5,875 nucleotides of DNA, taken from the NCBI GenBank assembly GCA_005885025.1, contig VAYC01000209.1:1-5875 (forward strand), read 5' to 3'. The position numbers and the translations under genes are program-made. Each line of letters starts with the position of its first letter. Positions within the stretch are counted from its first letter, which is position 1. The notes below the pieces were generated by a model. That model saw only the letters and a list, made by a program, of their open reading frames with translations. It was not told where the DNA came from and did no database searches. Below are positions 1 to 5,679 of the stretch, in pieces. Source of the DNA: Actinomycetota bacterium (lineage in GTDB: Bacteria > Actinomycetota > UBA4738).

Positions 1-37
1 TGACTTGCCCTCTGACCAGCGATTCTTTCATCTTCTT

Positions 38-97
38 GATCTTGACTTTCCAGGAAGTTTGAGGAATATTCATTGTAGGCTCAAGAAAGTGAAGATC
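38..97. repeat. Imperfect 13-bp inverted repeat spanning the promoter
   Basis: GATCTTGACTTTC at 38-50 pairs with GAAAGTGAAGATC at 85-97, the reverse complement matching at 12 of 13 positions. The centres are 47 bases apart. The left arm covers the presumed -35 box and the right arm lies in the predicted 5' untranslated leader, just before the ribosome binding site. This arrangement fits a two-site operator for a dimeric regulator, possibly the DUF2089 protein itself. That role is inferred; only the dyad is seen. Confidence 0.45.
42..70 (+). promoter_or_regulatory. Probable sigma70-type promoter for the DUF2089 gene
   Basis: A -35-like TTGACT (42-47) is followed after a 17-base spacer by a -10-like AATATT (65-70). 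TTGACT matches the consensus at five of six positions and AATATT at four of six. The predicted transcription start lies around 77, about 40 bases before the ATG at 117. The surrounding 1-100 stretch is clearly more AT-rich than the rest of the window, as expected of a promoter in a GC-rich genome. This is a call from consensus matching only. The inverted repeat at 38-50/85-97 overlaps the -35 box. Confidence 0.5.
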
Positions 98-104
98 TGC
101 CCGA

Positions 105-110
105 TAGGAG
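105..110 (+). promoter_or_regulatory. Ribosome binding site of the DUF2089 gene
   Basis: TAGGAG at 105-110 lies six bases before the ATG at 117, the usual Shine-Dalgarno spacing, and supports that start. A second purine run (GGGAG, 112-116) touches the ATG and is too close to be the main site. Confidence 0.6.
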
Positions 111-116
111 TGGGAG

Positions 117-437
117 ATGGACACAAGAACGGAGCGGCGATGGCTGGACCACCTGAGCGAGGAAGACCTGGCGTTCCTGAAGCGCTTCCTGCTGGCCTCG
201 GGGACCCTGAAGGAGCTGGCCCGCCAGTACGGCATCTCGTACCCGACGGTGCGACTCCGGCTGGACCGGCTCATCGACAGGGTGAAGCTCATCGACGAGC
301 AGTCTGGTGCCGACCCATTCGAACTGAGGCTGCGCAGCCTGTACGCGGAGGCGAGGCTCGACGACGCCACGTTCCGCGAGCTGCTGCGCGCGTATCGCGA
401 GGAGGAGCGAAGTGAAGAGCGCCAAGGCATTCGCTAG
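117..437 (+). CDS. DUF2089-type helix-turn-helix protein (106 aa)
   Basis: Small cytoplasmic protein, probably a DNA-binding regulator. The stretch at residues 12-57 (LSEEDLAFLKRFLLASG, then LKELARQYGISYPTVRLRLD) is the recognisable core of the DUF2089 family. Residues 29-54 read as a helix-turn-helix, with the GISYPTVR turn and recognition helix. Many DUF2089 proteins carry an N-terminal zinc ribbon with CxxC pairs; this one has no cysteine at all, so it is the short, ribbon-less form. Residues 66-98 form a second, charged helical segment (DPFELRLRSLYAEARLDDAT onward) that may mediate dimerisation or partner contact. The gene's last 26 bases overlap the start of the membrane-protein gene at 412, which implies co-expression. 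Family membership is fairly sure. DNA binding is likely from the fold, and the target is unknown. Autoregulation through the upstream dyad is only a guess. Confidence 0.85.
   Translation: MDTRTERRWLDHLSEEDLAFLKRFLLASGTLKELARQYGISYPTVRLRLDRLIDRVKLIDEQSGADPFELRLRSLYAEARLDDATFRELLRAYREEERSEERQGIR
401..407 (+). promoter_or_regulatory. Ribosome binding site inside the DUF2089 gene for the GTG-started membrane-protein gene
   Basis: GGAGGAG at 401-407 lies within the 3' end of the DUF2089 gene, four bases before the GTG at 412. It decides that start: reading from 412 gives a clean signal peptide. Its position inside the upstream gene, with a 26-base gene overlap, indicates translational coupling. 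Confidence 0.7.
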
Positions 438-1251
438 AGCCCTGATCGTTGCCGCCGCTGTCGTGGTCCCGGCGACGTCCGCCGGTGCGGCGACGCCGAT
501 CGTGGACTGGGACCGGACGCCGCCGCTGTCGGGCACGGTCGTGCACAGCACGGTGCGCATCGAGGCCACGTCCGGTGGTGGAACGTTCCCGCTCGCGGCG
601 ATCGACCACCCTCCGGTGGACGGCCCGGGCTACGCGATCTGGGGAAGGATCCGCTACCAAGGGGTGGAGGGCTCGGGTTTCCTGGAGATGTGGAGCGTCT
701 TCCCCGGCCTGGGTCGGTATTTCAGCCGCACCCTGGACACGGAAGGACCAGTTGCGCGAATCGCCGGGAGCTCCGACTGGCGCACCTTCGAGCTCCCGTT
801 CCGTGTTCAGGACGGGGTGCGGCCCTCACGACTGGAGGTCAACCTCATCCTTCCCGGAAAGGGAAGCGTGTGGATCGACTCCCTCCAACTCGTCGCGGGC
901 CTGCCCGAAAGCTCCGGCTGGTGGTCGGGTCGAACCGGCGGCCTGATCGGGGGGATCGGCGGGAGCGTCATCGGATTGCTCGGGGCGCTGCTGGGGAGTC
1001 TCACCGCCAGACGGCGAGCCCGGGGCTTCGTCCTCGGCTTGATGCTCGCCCTCGCCGTGACCGGCGCGGGCTTGATCGTGGTCGGAGGTATCGCCCTGGC
1101 GTTCCGGCAGCCCTACGCGGTGTGGTTCCCGCTCTTGCTCGGCGGGACGATCCTGGCCGTCGTGTTCGGGAACGGGCTCCGCACCGCACGCCGAGCCTTC
1201 GAGGACGCCGAGCTCCGCAAGATGAGAGCGCTTGACCTCTCGCGACCGTAG
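412..1251 (+). CDS. Exported membrane protein with an extracytoplasmic beta-rich domain and three membrane segments (279 aa)
   Basis: I do not recognise a named family. From the GTG at 412, residues 1-27 form a signal peptide: KSAKAFARA, then a hydrophobic LIVAAAVVVP core, with AGA-A as a likely cleavage site. Residues about 28-163 are a soluble, beta-rich domain with many aromatic residues (GYAIWGRIRYQGVEGSGFLE, MWSVFPGLGRYFSRTL, SDWRTFELPF, WIDSLQL). The pattern resembles carbohydrate-binding-like jelly-roll domains. Residues about 174-198 are a glycine-rich hydrophobic segment, about 206-231 a second membrane helix and about 236-255 a third, followed by a charged tail (RTARRAFEDAELRK). The sensor-like domain would therefore face outward. 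It is coupled to the DUF2089 gene by overlap, so the two probably act together, perhaps as an envelope sensor and regulator pair; that role is inferred. The 3' end converges on the TrpB-like gene with a 22-base gap that holds no clear terminator hairpin. Confidence 0.75.
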   Translation: MKSAKAFARALIVAAAVVVPATSAGAATPIVDWDRTPPLSGTVVHSTVRIEATSGGGTFPLAAIDHPPVDGPGYAIWGRIRYQGVEGSGFLEMWSVFPGLGRYFSRTLDTEGPVARIAGSSDWRTFELPFRVQDGVRPSRLEVNLILPGKGSVWIDSLQLVAGLPESSGWWSGRTGGLIGGIGGSVIGLLGALLGSLTARRRARGFVLGLMLALAVTGAGLIVVGGIALAFRQPYAVWFPLLLGGTILAVVFGNGLRTARRAFEDAELRKMRALDLSRP

Positions 1252-1273
1252 TTCGGATCACCGGAGTGAGACA

Positions 1274-2621
1274 CTACCCGGGAACGGGAACGGGAGGCAG
1301 CTGCTTCAGCGCGGCGTCCACGTCGGCCTGCCGGAACTCGACTTCCGGCAGCCGCCCGGCCAGGTAGTCGTCGTACGCCTGCATGTCGAAGTGCCCGTGC
1401 CCGGACAGGTTGAACAGGATGACCTTCTCCTTCCCCGACTCGCGGGCCTCCGCGGCCTCGTCGATGACGGCCCTGATGGCATGGGCCGGCTCCGGTCCCG
1501 CCACGATCCCCTGGGTCCGGGCGAACTGCACCGCGGCCTCGAAGACCGGGTTCTGCGTGTACGCCTTGGCCTCCATGTGGCCGTGCTTCACCAACAGCGA
1601 CAGCGACGGCGCGTCCCCGTGGTACCGGAGCCCGCCGGCGTGCACCGGTGCTGGCACGAACGTGTGCCCGATGGTGTACATGGGGAACAGCGGCGTGGTC
1701 TCGCCCGTGTCGCCGAAGTCGTAGGCGAACCTCCCCTTGGTCAGGGTGGGACAGGCCGCCGGCTCACACGCCACGAACCGCGTCTGCCTCTTCCCGGCCA
1801 GCCGGTCCTGCATGAAGGGGTAGCACAGACCGGCGAAGTTCGAACCGCCCCCCACGCATCCGATCACGACGTCCGGGTATTCGCCCGCCATCTCCATCTG
1901 CTTCTTGGCCTCCTGCCCGAGCACCGTCTGATGCAGCAGAACGTGATTGGCGACGCTTCCGATGGCGTACTTCGTCCCGGTCCCGGTGACCGCCGCTTCG
2001 ATGGCCTCGCTGATGGCGATCCCGGATCTTCTTCCCCGCCTGGGTCGTCGGGGTCGGTGAGGGACGGACCTCGGCGCCGAACGTCTCCATCAGCACCCTC
2101 CGGTACGGCTTCTGCTCGTAGGAGGCCCTCACCATGAACACCACGCACTCCAGCCCGAAGAACGCGCACCCCATGGCGAGCGCCGAGCCCCATTGCCCCG
2201 CCCCGGTCTCGGTGGTCAGCCGCTTCGTCCCCGCTTCCTTGTTGTAGTAGGCCTGCGCCACCGCCGTGTTCGGCTTGTGGGAGCCGACCGGCGAGGTGCC
2301 CTCGTACTTGAAGTAGATGTGAGCTGGCGTCTTCAGGGCCTGCTCGAGACGCCGGGCTCGATAGAGCGGCGTCGGCCTCCACAGCCGGTACACGTCGAGG
2401 ACCGCCCCCGGAATGTCGATCCAGGGCTCGGAGGAGACTTCCTGCTTGACCAACGACTCCGGGAACAGCGGCAGCAAGAGGTCCGGGGTGACCGGCTCGT
2501 GCGTCCCTGGATGGAGGGGCGGCAGCGGGGGAATCCCGGCTGCGGCCATGTCCGGGAGGATGTTGTACCAGGCCGTGGGGATCTCGTCCGACTTGAGGTT
2601 GAACTGAACCGTCTCGGCCAT
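1274..2621 (-). pseudogene. TrpB2-like PLP-dependent enzyme (tryptophan synthase beta-like), frame broken near 2024
   Basis: An intact homologue would condense indole with L-serine, or with O-phosphoserine in some TrpB2 proteins, to give tryptophan in the cytoplasm. The start is the ATG at 2621 (MAETVQFNL), preceded by GAGGAGGAG on the minus strand. Residues 1-199 run cleanly: WRPTPLYRARRLE (81-93), FKYEGTSPVGSHKPNTA with the PLP-binding lysine at K116, and ETGAGQWGSALAMG (138-151). After the QAGKKI motif ending at residue 199 (base 2025) the frame is lost. The family sequence resumes one frame over from base 2023 as GIAISEAIEAAVTGTGTKYA, passes the cofactor-phosphate loop GCVGGGSNFAGL and ends at the stop 1274-1276. 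The roughly 11 residues usually found between these points (an HPxxPGSL-like loop) are absent, and the total length is not a multiple of three. Restoring about 32 bases would give about 459 residues, normal for TrpB2. It is either a decaying gene or an assembly error. No trpA or other trp gene is in the window, which fits TrpB2, often encoded alone. Confidence 0.88.
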
Positions 2622-2626
2622 GGTCT

Positions 2627-2635
2627 CCTCCTCGG
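2627..2635 (-). promoter_or_regulatory. Ribosome binding site of the TrpB2-like gene
   Basis: Minus-strand GAGGAGGAG (bases 2635 down to 2627) stands five bases before the ATG at 2621. It fixes that ATG as the start, rather than the in-frame upstream codons that would extend the reading frame to 3038 across the neighbouring gene. Confidence 0.65.
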
Positions 2636-2727
2636 TGTGGCGACGGCCGCGCACGTCCCTCCTCGCGGGAGCCGCCATTCTATCTTCCGGCCTTCGCGCA
2701 GAGGGGCTAAGCTTCGCCGTCGCCTCA
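2636..2727. repeat. Long-range inverted repeat in the divergent intergenic region
   Basis: TGTGGCGACGGC at 2636-2647 and GCCGTCGCCTCA at 2716-2727 are reverse complements at 11 of 12 positions, including a perfect 9-bp core. One arm ends 15 bases from the TrpB2-like start and the other 19 bases from the Asp-box protein start, so the layout is nearly symmetrical. It could be a shared operator or could be chance in GC-rich DNA. The 124-base region between the two genes otherwise shows only the possible -10 element and the two ribosome binding sites. Confidence 0.35.
2677..2682 (-). promoter_or_regulatory. Possible -10 element for the TrpB2-like gene
   Basis: The minus strand reads TAGAAT from 2682 to 2677, five of six positions matching TATAAT, about 56 bases upstream of the ATG at 2621. 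I see no good -35 hexamer at the normal spacing (bases about 2699-2706 read CCCTCT-like), so the call is weak. It sits in the only relatively AT-rich spot of the divergent region. Confidence 0.3.
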
Positions 2728-2734
2728 GAGGAAG

Positions 2735-2741
2735 GGGGGAG
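2735..2741 (+). promoter_or_regulatory. Ribosome binding site of the Asp-box protein gene
   Basis: A purine run GGGGGAG at 2735-2741 lies four bases before the ATG at 2746. It selects this ATG over the in-frame ATG at 2620, which would overlap the TrpB2-like start and place 42 unrelated residues ahead of a perfect signal peptide. Confidence 0.65.
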
Positions 2742-2745
2742 TTGG

Positions 2746-4248
2746 ATGAAACGTGCATCGGTCGCGATCACCTCGGCCCTGGTCGTCTTGATGCTCCTCA
2801 TCTCGAGCGCGACGGCGGGCGGGAAGGGCGACGCAGGCTCCGCTCGACAGCGATGGAGCCAGTTCTGGGCGGATCGCCAGGCCGCGGCGGTTTGGCGAGG
2901 ACTGCACCCGAAGCCCGCGCTCCCCCTTCCCAAGACCCACGGGGTACCGGCCGTTCCGAACGCCTGGACCACGCTCCGAGGGGTCCGGCAGATCAGCCGG
3001 GACACTTCCACGCCTCGCGGCGGCTCGGAACCGGACACGCAGGCCGAGCCCTACATCGCCATGGACCCGAACAACCCGCGTCACGTGGTCGCGGTGTTCC
3101 AGCAGGGTCGTTTCCCGGACGGCGGCTCGGTCGGTCCGGGGTACGCCACCAGCAAGGACGGCGGAAGGACGTGGGTCACCGACGAGTTCCCAGGGGTCAC
3201 CACCGATCGGGGCGGGTTCTGGGATCGGGCCTCCGACCCGTGGGTGGCGTTCGGACCCGACGGCGCGGTGTATGCGGTCCTCATCGCCTTCCAGGAAGTG
3301 GCATGCGACAGCGGCATCACGGTGAGTCGCTCCGATGACGGCGGCATCACGTGGAACCCACCGGTGGAGGCCCAGCACGACACCAGCTGCGCGGTGTTCA
3401 ACGACAAGGAATCCATCACCGTCGATACGGACCCCGACAGCCCGCACGAGGGCCGCGTCTACATCACTTGGGACCGGGTGAGCGCCGGCCAGCCGATCCA
3501 GTTGAAGTATTCCGACGACCGGGGCCAGACATGGAGCTCGATGAAGAGCGTCTCGGGTTCGGTCTCGGGTGTCGGGGCGAACGTGCTCGCGCAGCCCAAC
3601 GGGAACGTCTCGGTCGTCTACATCGACCTGAACAACGGGTTCGAGGTGGTGCAGACCTCGACCAACGGGGGGGACACGTGGGGGCCGATCGTGAACATCG
3701 GGCTCGACGAAGCCAGCTCGCCGTTCGACCAGCGGGTGAACTGCGACCTGCCGACCTTCGCGGTGGACTCCAGAACGTCGTTCATGTACGTCGGCTGGTG
3801 TGACGCCCGTTTCCGCGCCGACGGCCTGAACGACATCCTGGTGTGGAAGTCGATCAACGGTGGCTCGACCTGGACCGGTCCGGTCAAGGTCAACGCCGAC
3901 TCGAGCGGGAGCGGCCAGGGCCATCTCAACGTCGGCTTGGCCGCGCTCAATCACGTCGTCCATGCCTTCTACCTGGTGAGGAAGAACAGCGGTGGCGTGT
4001 GGAGCAACTTCGTGGTCCAGCGCTACAGCCACTCCGAAGACGACGGGGTGACCTATTCGAGTGAGATCCCGGTCGGGCCGAAGACCGACCTTACGTACGC
4101 AGCCCAAGCTGGCGGGAAGTTCCTCGGCGACTACATCGGGATCGCTGCCGGGTTGACGACGGCCCACCCCGTCTGGTGCCGGGCCTCGCGACCCCCCCAG
4201 CCCGAGACCTACCACCAGACCACCTGGAGCGCGGTGATCATCCAGTAG
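2746..4248 (+). CDS. Exported sialidase-like (BNR/Asp-box) beta-propeller protein (500 aa)
   Basis: Residues 1-24 are a Sec signal peptide (MKRASV, then ITSALVVLMLLISSATA), so the protein is exported. There is no lipobox, membrane anchor or cell-wall sorting motif. After a linker (about 25-95), the rest forms a propeller marked by six Asp-box motifs (SxDxGxTW): SKDGGRTW 136-143, SDDGGITW 196-203, SDDRGQTW 256-263, STNGGDTW 305-312, SINGGSTW 369-376 and a degenerate SEDDGVTY 430-437. The spacing of 49-64 residues fits one per blade of a six-bladed sialidase-like fold. EPYIAMDPNNP (101-111), WVAFGPDGAVYAV (166-178) and FLGDYIGIAAG (459-469) are phrases typical of bacterial proteins annotated as exo-alpha-sialidase. 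I cannot see the FRIP motif or assign an arginine triad, so catalytic sialidase activity is not supported; a glycan-binding or structural role is as likely. Five cysteines (187, 215, 333, 352, 478) could form disulfides outside the cell. It is divergent from the TrpB2-like gene and converges on the polymerase gene with a 17-18 base gap. Confidence 0.85.
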   Translation: MKRASVAITSALVVLMLLISSATAGGKGDAGSARQRWSQFWADRQAAAVWRGLHPKPALPLPKTHGVPAVPNAWTTLRGVRQISRDTSTPRGGSEPDTQAEPYIAMDPNNPRHVVAVFQQGRFPDGGSVGPGYATSKDGGRTWVTDEFPGVTTDRGGFWDRASDPWVAFGPDGAVYAVLIAFQEVACDSGITVSRSDDGGITWNPPVEAQHDTSCAVFNDKESITVDTDPDSPHEGRVYITWDRVSAGQPIQLKYSDDRGQTWSSMKSVSGSVSGVGANVLAQPNGNVSVVYIDLNNGFEVVQTSTNGGDTWGPIVNIGLDEASSPFDQRVNCDLPTFAVDSRTSFMYVGWCDARFRADGLNDILVWKSINGGSTWTGPVKVNADSSGSGQGHLNVGLAALNHVVHAFYLVRKNSGGVWSNFVVQRYSHSEDDGVTYSSEIPVGPKTDLTYAAQAGGKFLGDYIGIAAGLTTAHPVWCRASRPPQPETYHQTTWSAVIIQ

Positions 4249-4266
4249 CGGAAAACGACCGGCGCG

Positions 4267-5622
4267 TCACCGTGCGCTGCCGCGTGGCGGCCAGTCGACT
4301 CCTTCCCAGGGGTCGTAGTCGACTTCGAGCGGTTCCTGGGGAGGGCGCTTCTTTTCGGGCACGTTGCGCAGGTTGACCCGGATCCGGGTCCACGTGGTGC
4401 TCCGCCCGCGCATCGAGTCGACCAGCACGTCCGCCGGGGCAAGGTAGGGCCAGACCTTCGGATGGCGGGCCTTCCATCGCTCCAGGCCCTCGCGGGCATC
4501 TTTCTCGGTTGCGGCGCGCGCGATCTCGACGAGGGGCATCTTCGTGCGGCGTCGCCCGGTCGGCCCAACCTTCTTCCCCGGGGCGGGCGGGGGAACGACG
4601 CCCTCGCGGGACGTCGCACCCGCGGCCCTTCGCTTCGATGGCTGGACGCGGGGCGGCTCGCCGGCTTGCTTCGCGAAGTGGGGTGGCCACGGCGCGTCGC
4701 CGAACCCGGCCGCTTCGTGCTGGACCGCGAGGTCGAGCAACGGCTGTAGTGAGCCCACGGCTTCGTCGATCCCCGTGGCGGCGTCGCCCTCTCGCTCGAA
4801 TCGGTGCCGAACGGTGTCGATCGTGAACGCGGACGGATCGCAGGTGGGAACCTCCTCCCACCGCAGCGGTGTGGAGACGCGGGCATCTGGGGTGGGCCGC
4901 ACCGAATATGCCGAGGCCACTGTGCGGTCTTTCGCGTTCTGATTGTAATCGAGGAACACGCCGTGGCGTTCTTCTTTCCACCACTTGCTGGTGGCCAGGT
5001 CCGGGGCCCGCCGCTCGACCTCCCGTGCCAAGGCCAGGGCCGCACGCCGAACCTCCGGGAAGGTCCACCGGCGTTCGAGCCGGCAATACACGTGGAAACC
5101 GCGCGATCCTGAGGTCTTCGGCCAGGCGGCGAGGCCGAAGTCCTCCAGCGCCTGCCGCGTCACCAGCGCCACCTCCCGGACCTGGGGCCAGGGGACGGCC
5201 GGCAGAGGGTCCAGATCCACGCGGAGCTCGTCCGGATGTTCGAGGTCGTCCGCCCGCACCGGATGCGGGTTGAGGTCGATGCACCCGAGGTTGATCACCC
5301 AGGCGAGTTGGGCGGCGTCACGCACCACGATCTCGTGCGCCGTCCGCCCCGATGGAAAGCTCAGCTCGACGGTCTCGACCCAATCCGGACGGGAGGTCGG
5401 GGCTCGCTTCTGGAAGAAGAACTCCCCCTCGGCGCCGTTCGGGTATCGCTTCAGCGCCATCGGCCGGCCGGCCACACCTCGCAGGGCGCCGTCGGCGACA
5501 CCGAGGTAATACCGGACCAAGTCGAGCTTGGTGTGTCCCGTGTGCGGGAAGAAGACCTTCTCCGGGTTGGTGATGGTTACCTTCCGGCCGGCGACCTCAA
5601 GGATTTGTTCGCTCTTCGGCAC
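4267..5622 (-). CDS. Stand-alone LigD-type polymerase/primase domain protein with C-terminal extension (451 aa)
   Basis: Belongs to the archaeo-eukaryotic primase superfamily, in the branch forming the polymerase domain of bacterial NHEJ ligase LigD. These enzymes add (ribo)nucleotides at DNA ends and gaps and work with Ku and an ATP-dependent ligase in end joining. The polymerase domain covers about residues 5-300: ITNPEKVFFP (17-26), MALKRYPNGAEGEFFFQKRA (55-74), INLGCIDLNPHPVR (110-123), the metal-binding DLD (D136, D138), SGSRGFHVYC (171-180) and FLDYNQNAKDRTVASAYSVR (223-242) with the probable third metal ligand D225. All expected active-site motifs are present. A Pro/basic linker (about 318-361) leads to a C-terminal module (362-445; KMPLVEIARA, LERWKARHPKVW, DVLVDSMRGRSTTWTRIRVN), which I recall on similar actinobacterial stand-alone proteins but cannot name. 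No ligase or nuclease domain is fused and neither Ku nor a ligase gene is in the window. The start is the GTG at 5622, which begins the conserved N-terminus but has no good Shine-Dalgarno site. Confidence 0.9.
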   Translation of the reverse strand: MPKSEQILEVAGRKVTITNPEKVFFPHTGHTKLDLVRYYLGVADGALRGVAGRPMALKRYPNGAEGEFFFQKRAPTSRPDWVETVELSFPSGRTAHEIVVRDAAQLAWVINLGCIDLNPHPVRADDLEHPDELRVDLDPLPAVPWPQVREVALVTRQALEDFGLAAWPKTSGSRGFHVYCRLERRWTFPEVRRAALALAREVERRAPDLATSKWWKEERHGVFLDYNQNAKDRTVASAYSVRPTPDARVSTPLRWEEVPTCDPSAFTIDTVRHRFEREGDAATGIDEAVGSLQPLLDLAVQHEAAGFGDAPWPPHFAKQAGEPPRVQPSKRRAAGATSREGVVPPPAPGKKVGPTGRRRTKMPLVEIARAATEKDAREGLERWKARHPKVWPYLAPADVLVDSMRGRSTTWTRIRVNLRNVPEKKRPPQEPLEVDYDPWEGVDWPPRGSAR

Positions 5623-5642
5623 GCGGAAACGATAACCGCCTC

Positions 5643-5668
5643 GGAACTTCGATTGGGGTTGGCGCGTA
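5643..5668 (+). promoter_or_regulatory. Possible ECF-sigma-type promoter before the lipoprotein gene
   Basis: GGAAC at 5643-5647 (within GGAACTT) is followed after 17 bases by CGTA at 5665-5668. This resembles the GGAAC ... CGT pattern of ECF sigma factor promoters. The transcription start would fall only a few bases before the ATG at 5680, giving an almost leaderless message. Short motifs like these arise easily by chance, so confidence is low. Confidence 0.2.
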
Positions 5669-5679
5669 GGTTGTGGCAG

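Noticed and set aside
5..415. A TTG-started plus-strand frame of 136 codons at the left edge
   Set aside because: It overlaps the DUF2089 gene in another frame, begins within the promoter region and translates to Arg/Ala/Gly/Pro-rich sequence without motifs.
1279..1292. A short tandem GGAACGGGAACGGG-like repeat
   Set aside because: It simply encodes the Pro-Val-Pro-Val-Pro C-terminus of the TrpB2-like protein; two units are not a meaningful repeat.
1990..2060. Programmed frameshifting in the TrpB2-like gene
   Set aside because: There is no slippery heptamer or downstream structure, and conserved family residues are missing rather than merely shifted, so a deletion explains the data better.
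2620..2745. A 42-residue N-terminal extension of the Asp-box protein from the ATG at 2620
   Set aside because: It would overlap the TrpB2-like start and bury a perfect signal peptide 42 residues inside; the ATG at 2746 has a strong purine-rich ribosome site.
2193..3338. A 381-codon plus-strand frame across the TrpB2-like gene and the start of the Asp-box gene
   Set aside because: The translation is Arg/Gly/Pro-rich with no family signal and runs opposite or out of frame to two clearly conserved genes.
2725..4215. A 496-codon open frame on the minus strand opposite the Asp-box gene
   Set aside because: It is the antisense shadow of a well-supported gene in GC-rich DNA. Its translation is low-complexity (V/R/D/G/P-rich), has no recognisable motif, and its start lacks a ribosome site.
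4249..4266. Terminator between the convergent Asp-box and polymerase genes (and likewise at 1252-1273)
   Set aside because: The gaps are only 17-22 bases and I see no GC hairpin followed by a T run on either strand.
5623..5639. A GCGG ... CCGC stem next to the polymerase GTG
   Set aside because: Only four base pairs with a nine-base loop; this is expected by chance in GC-rich DNA.
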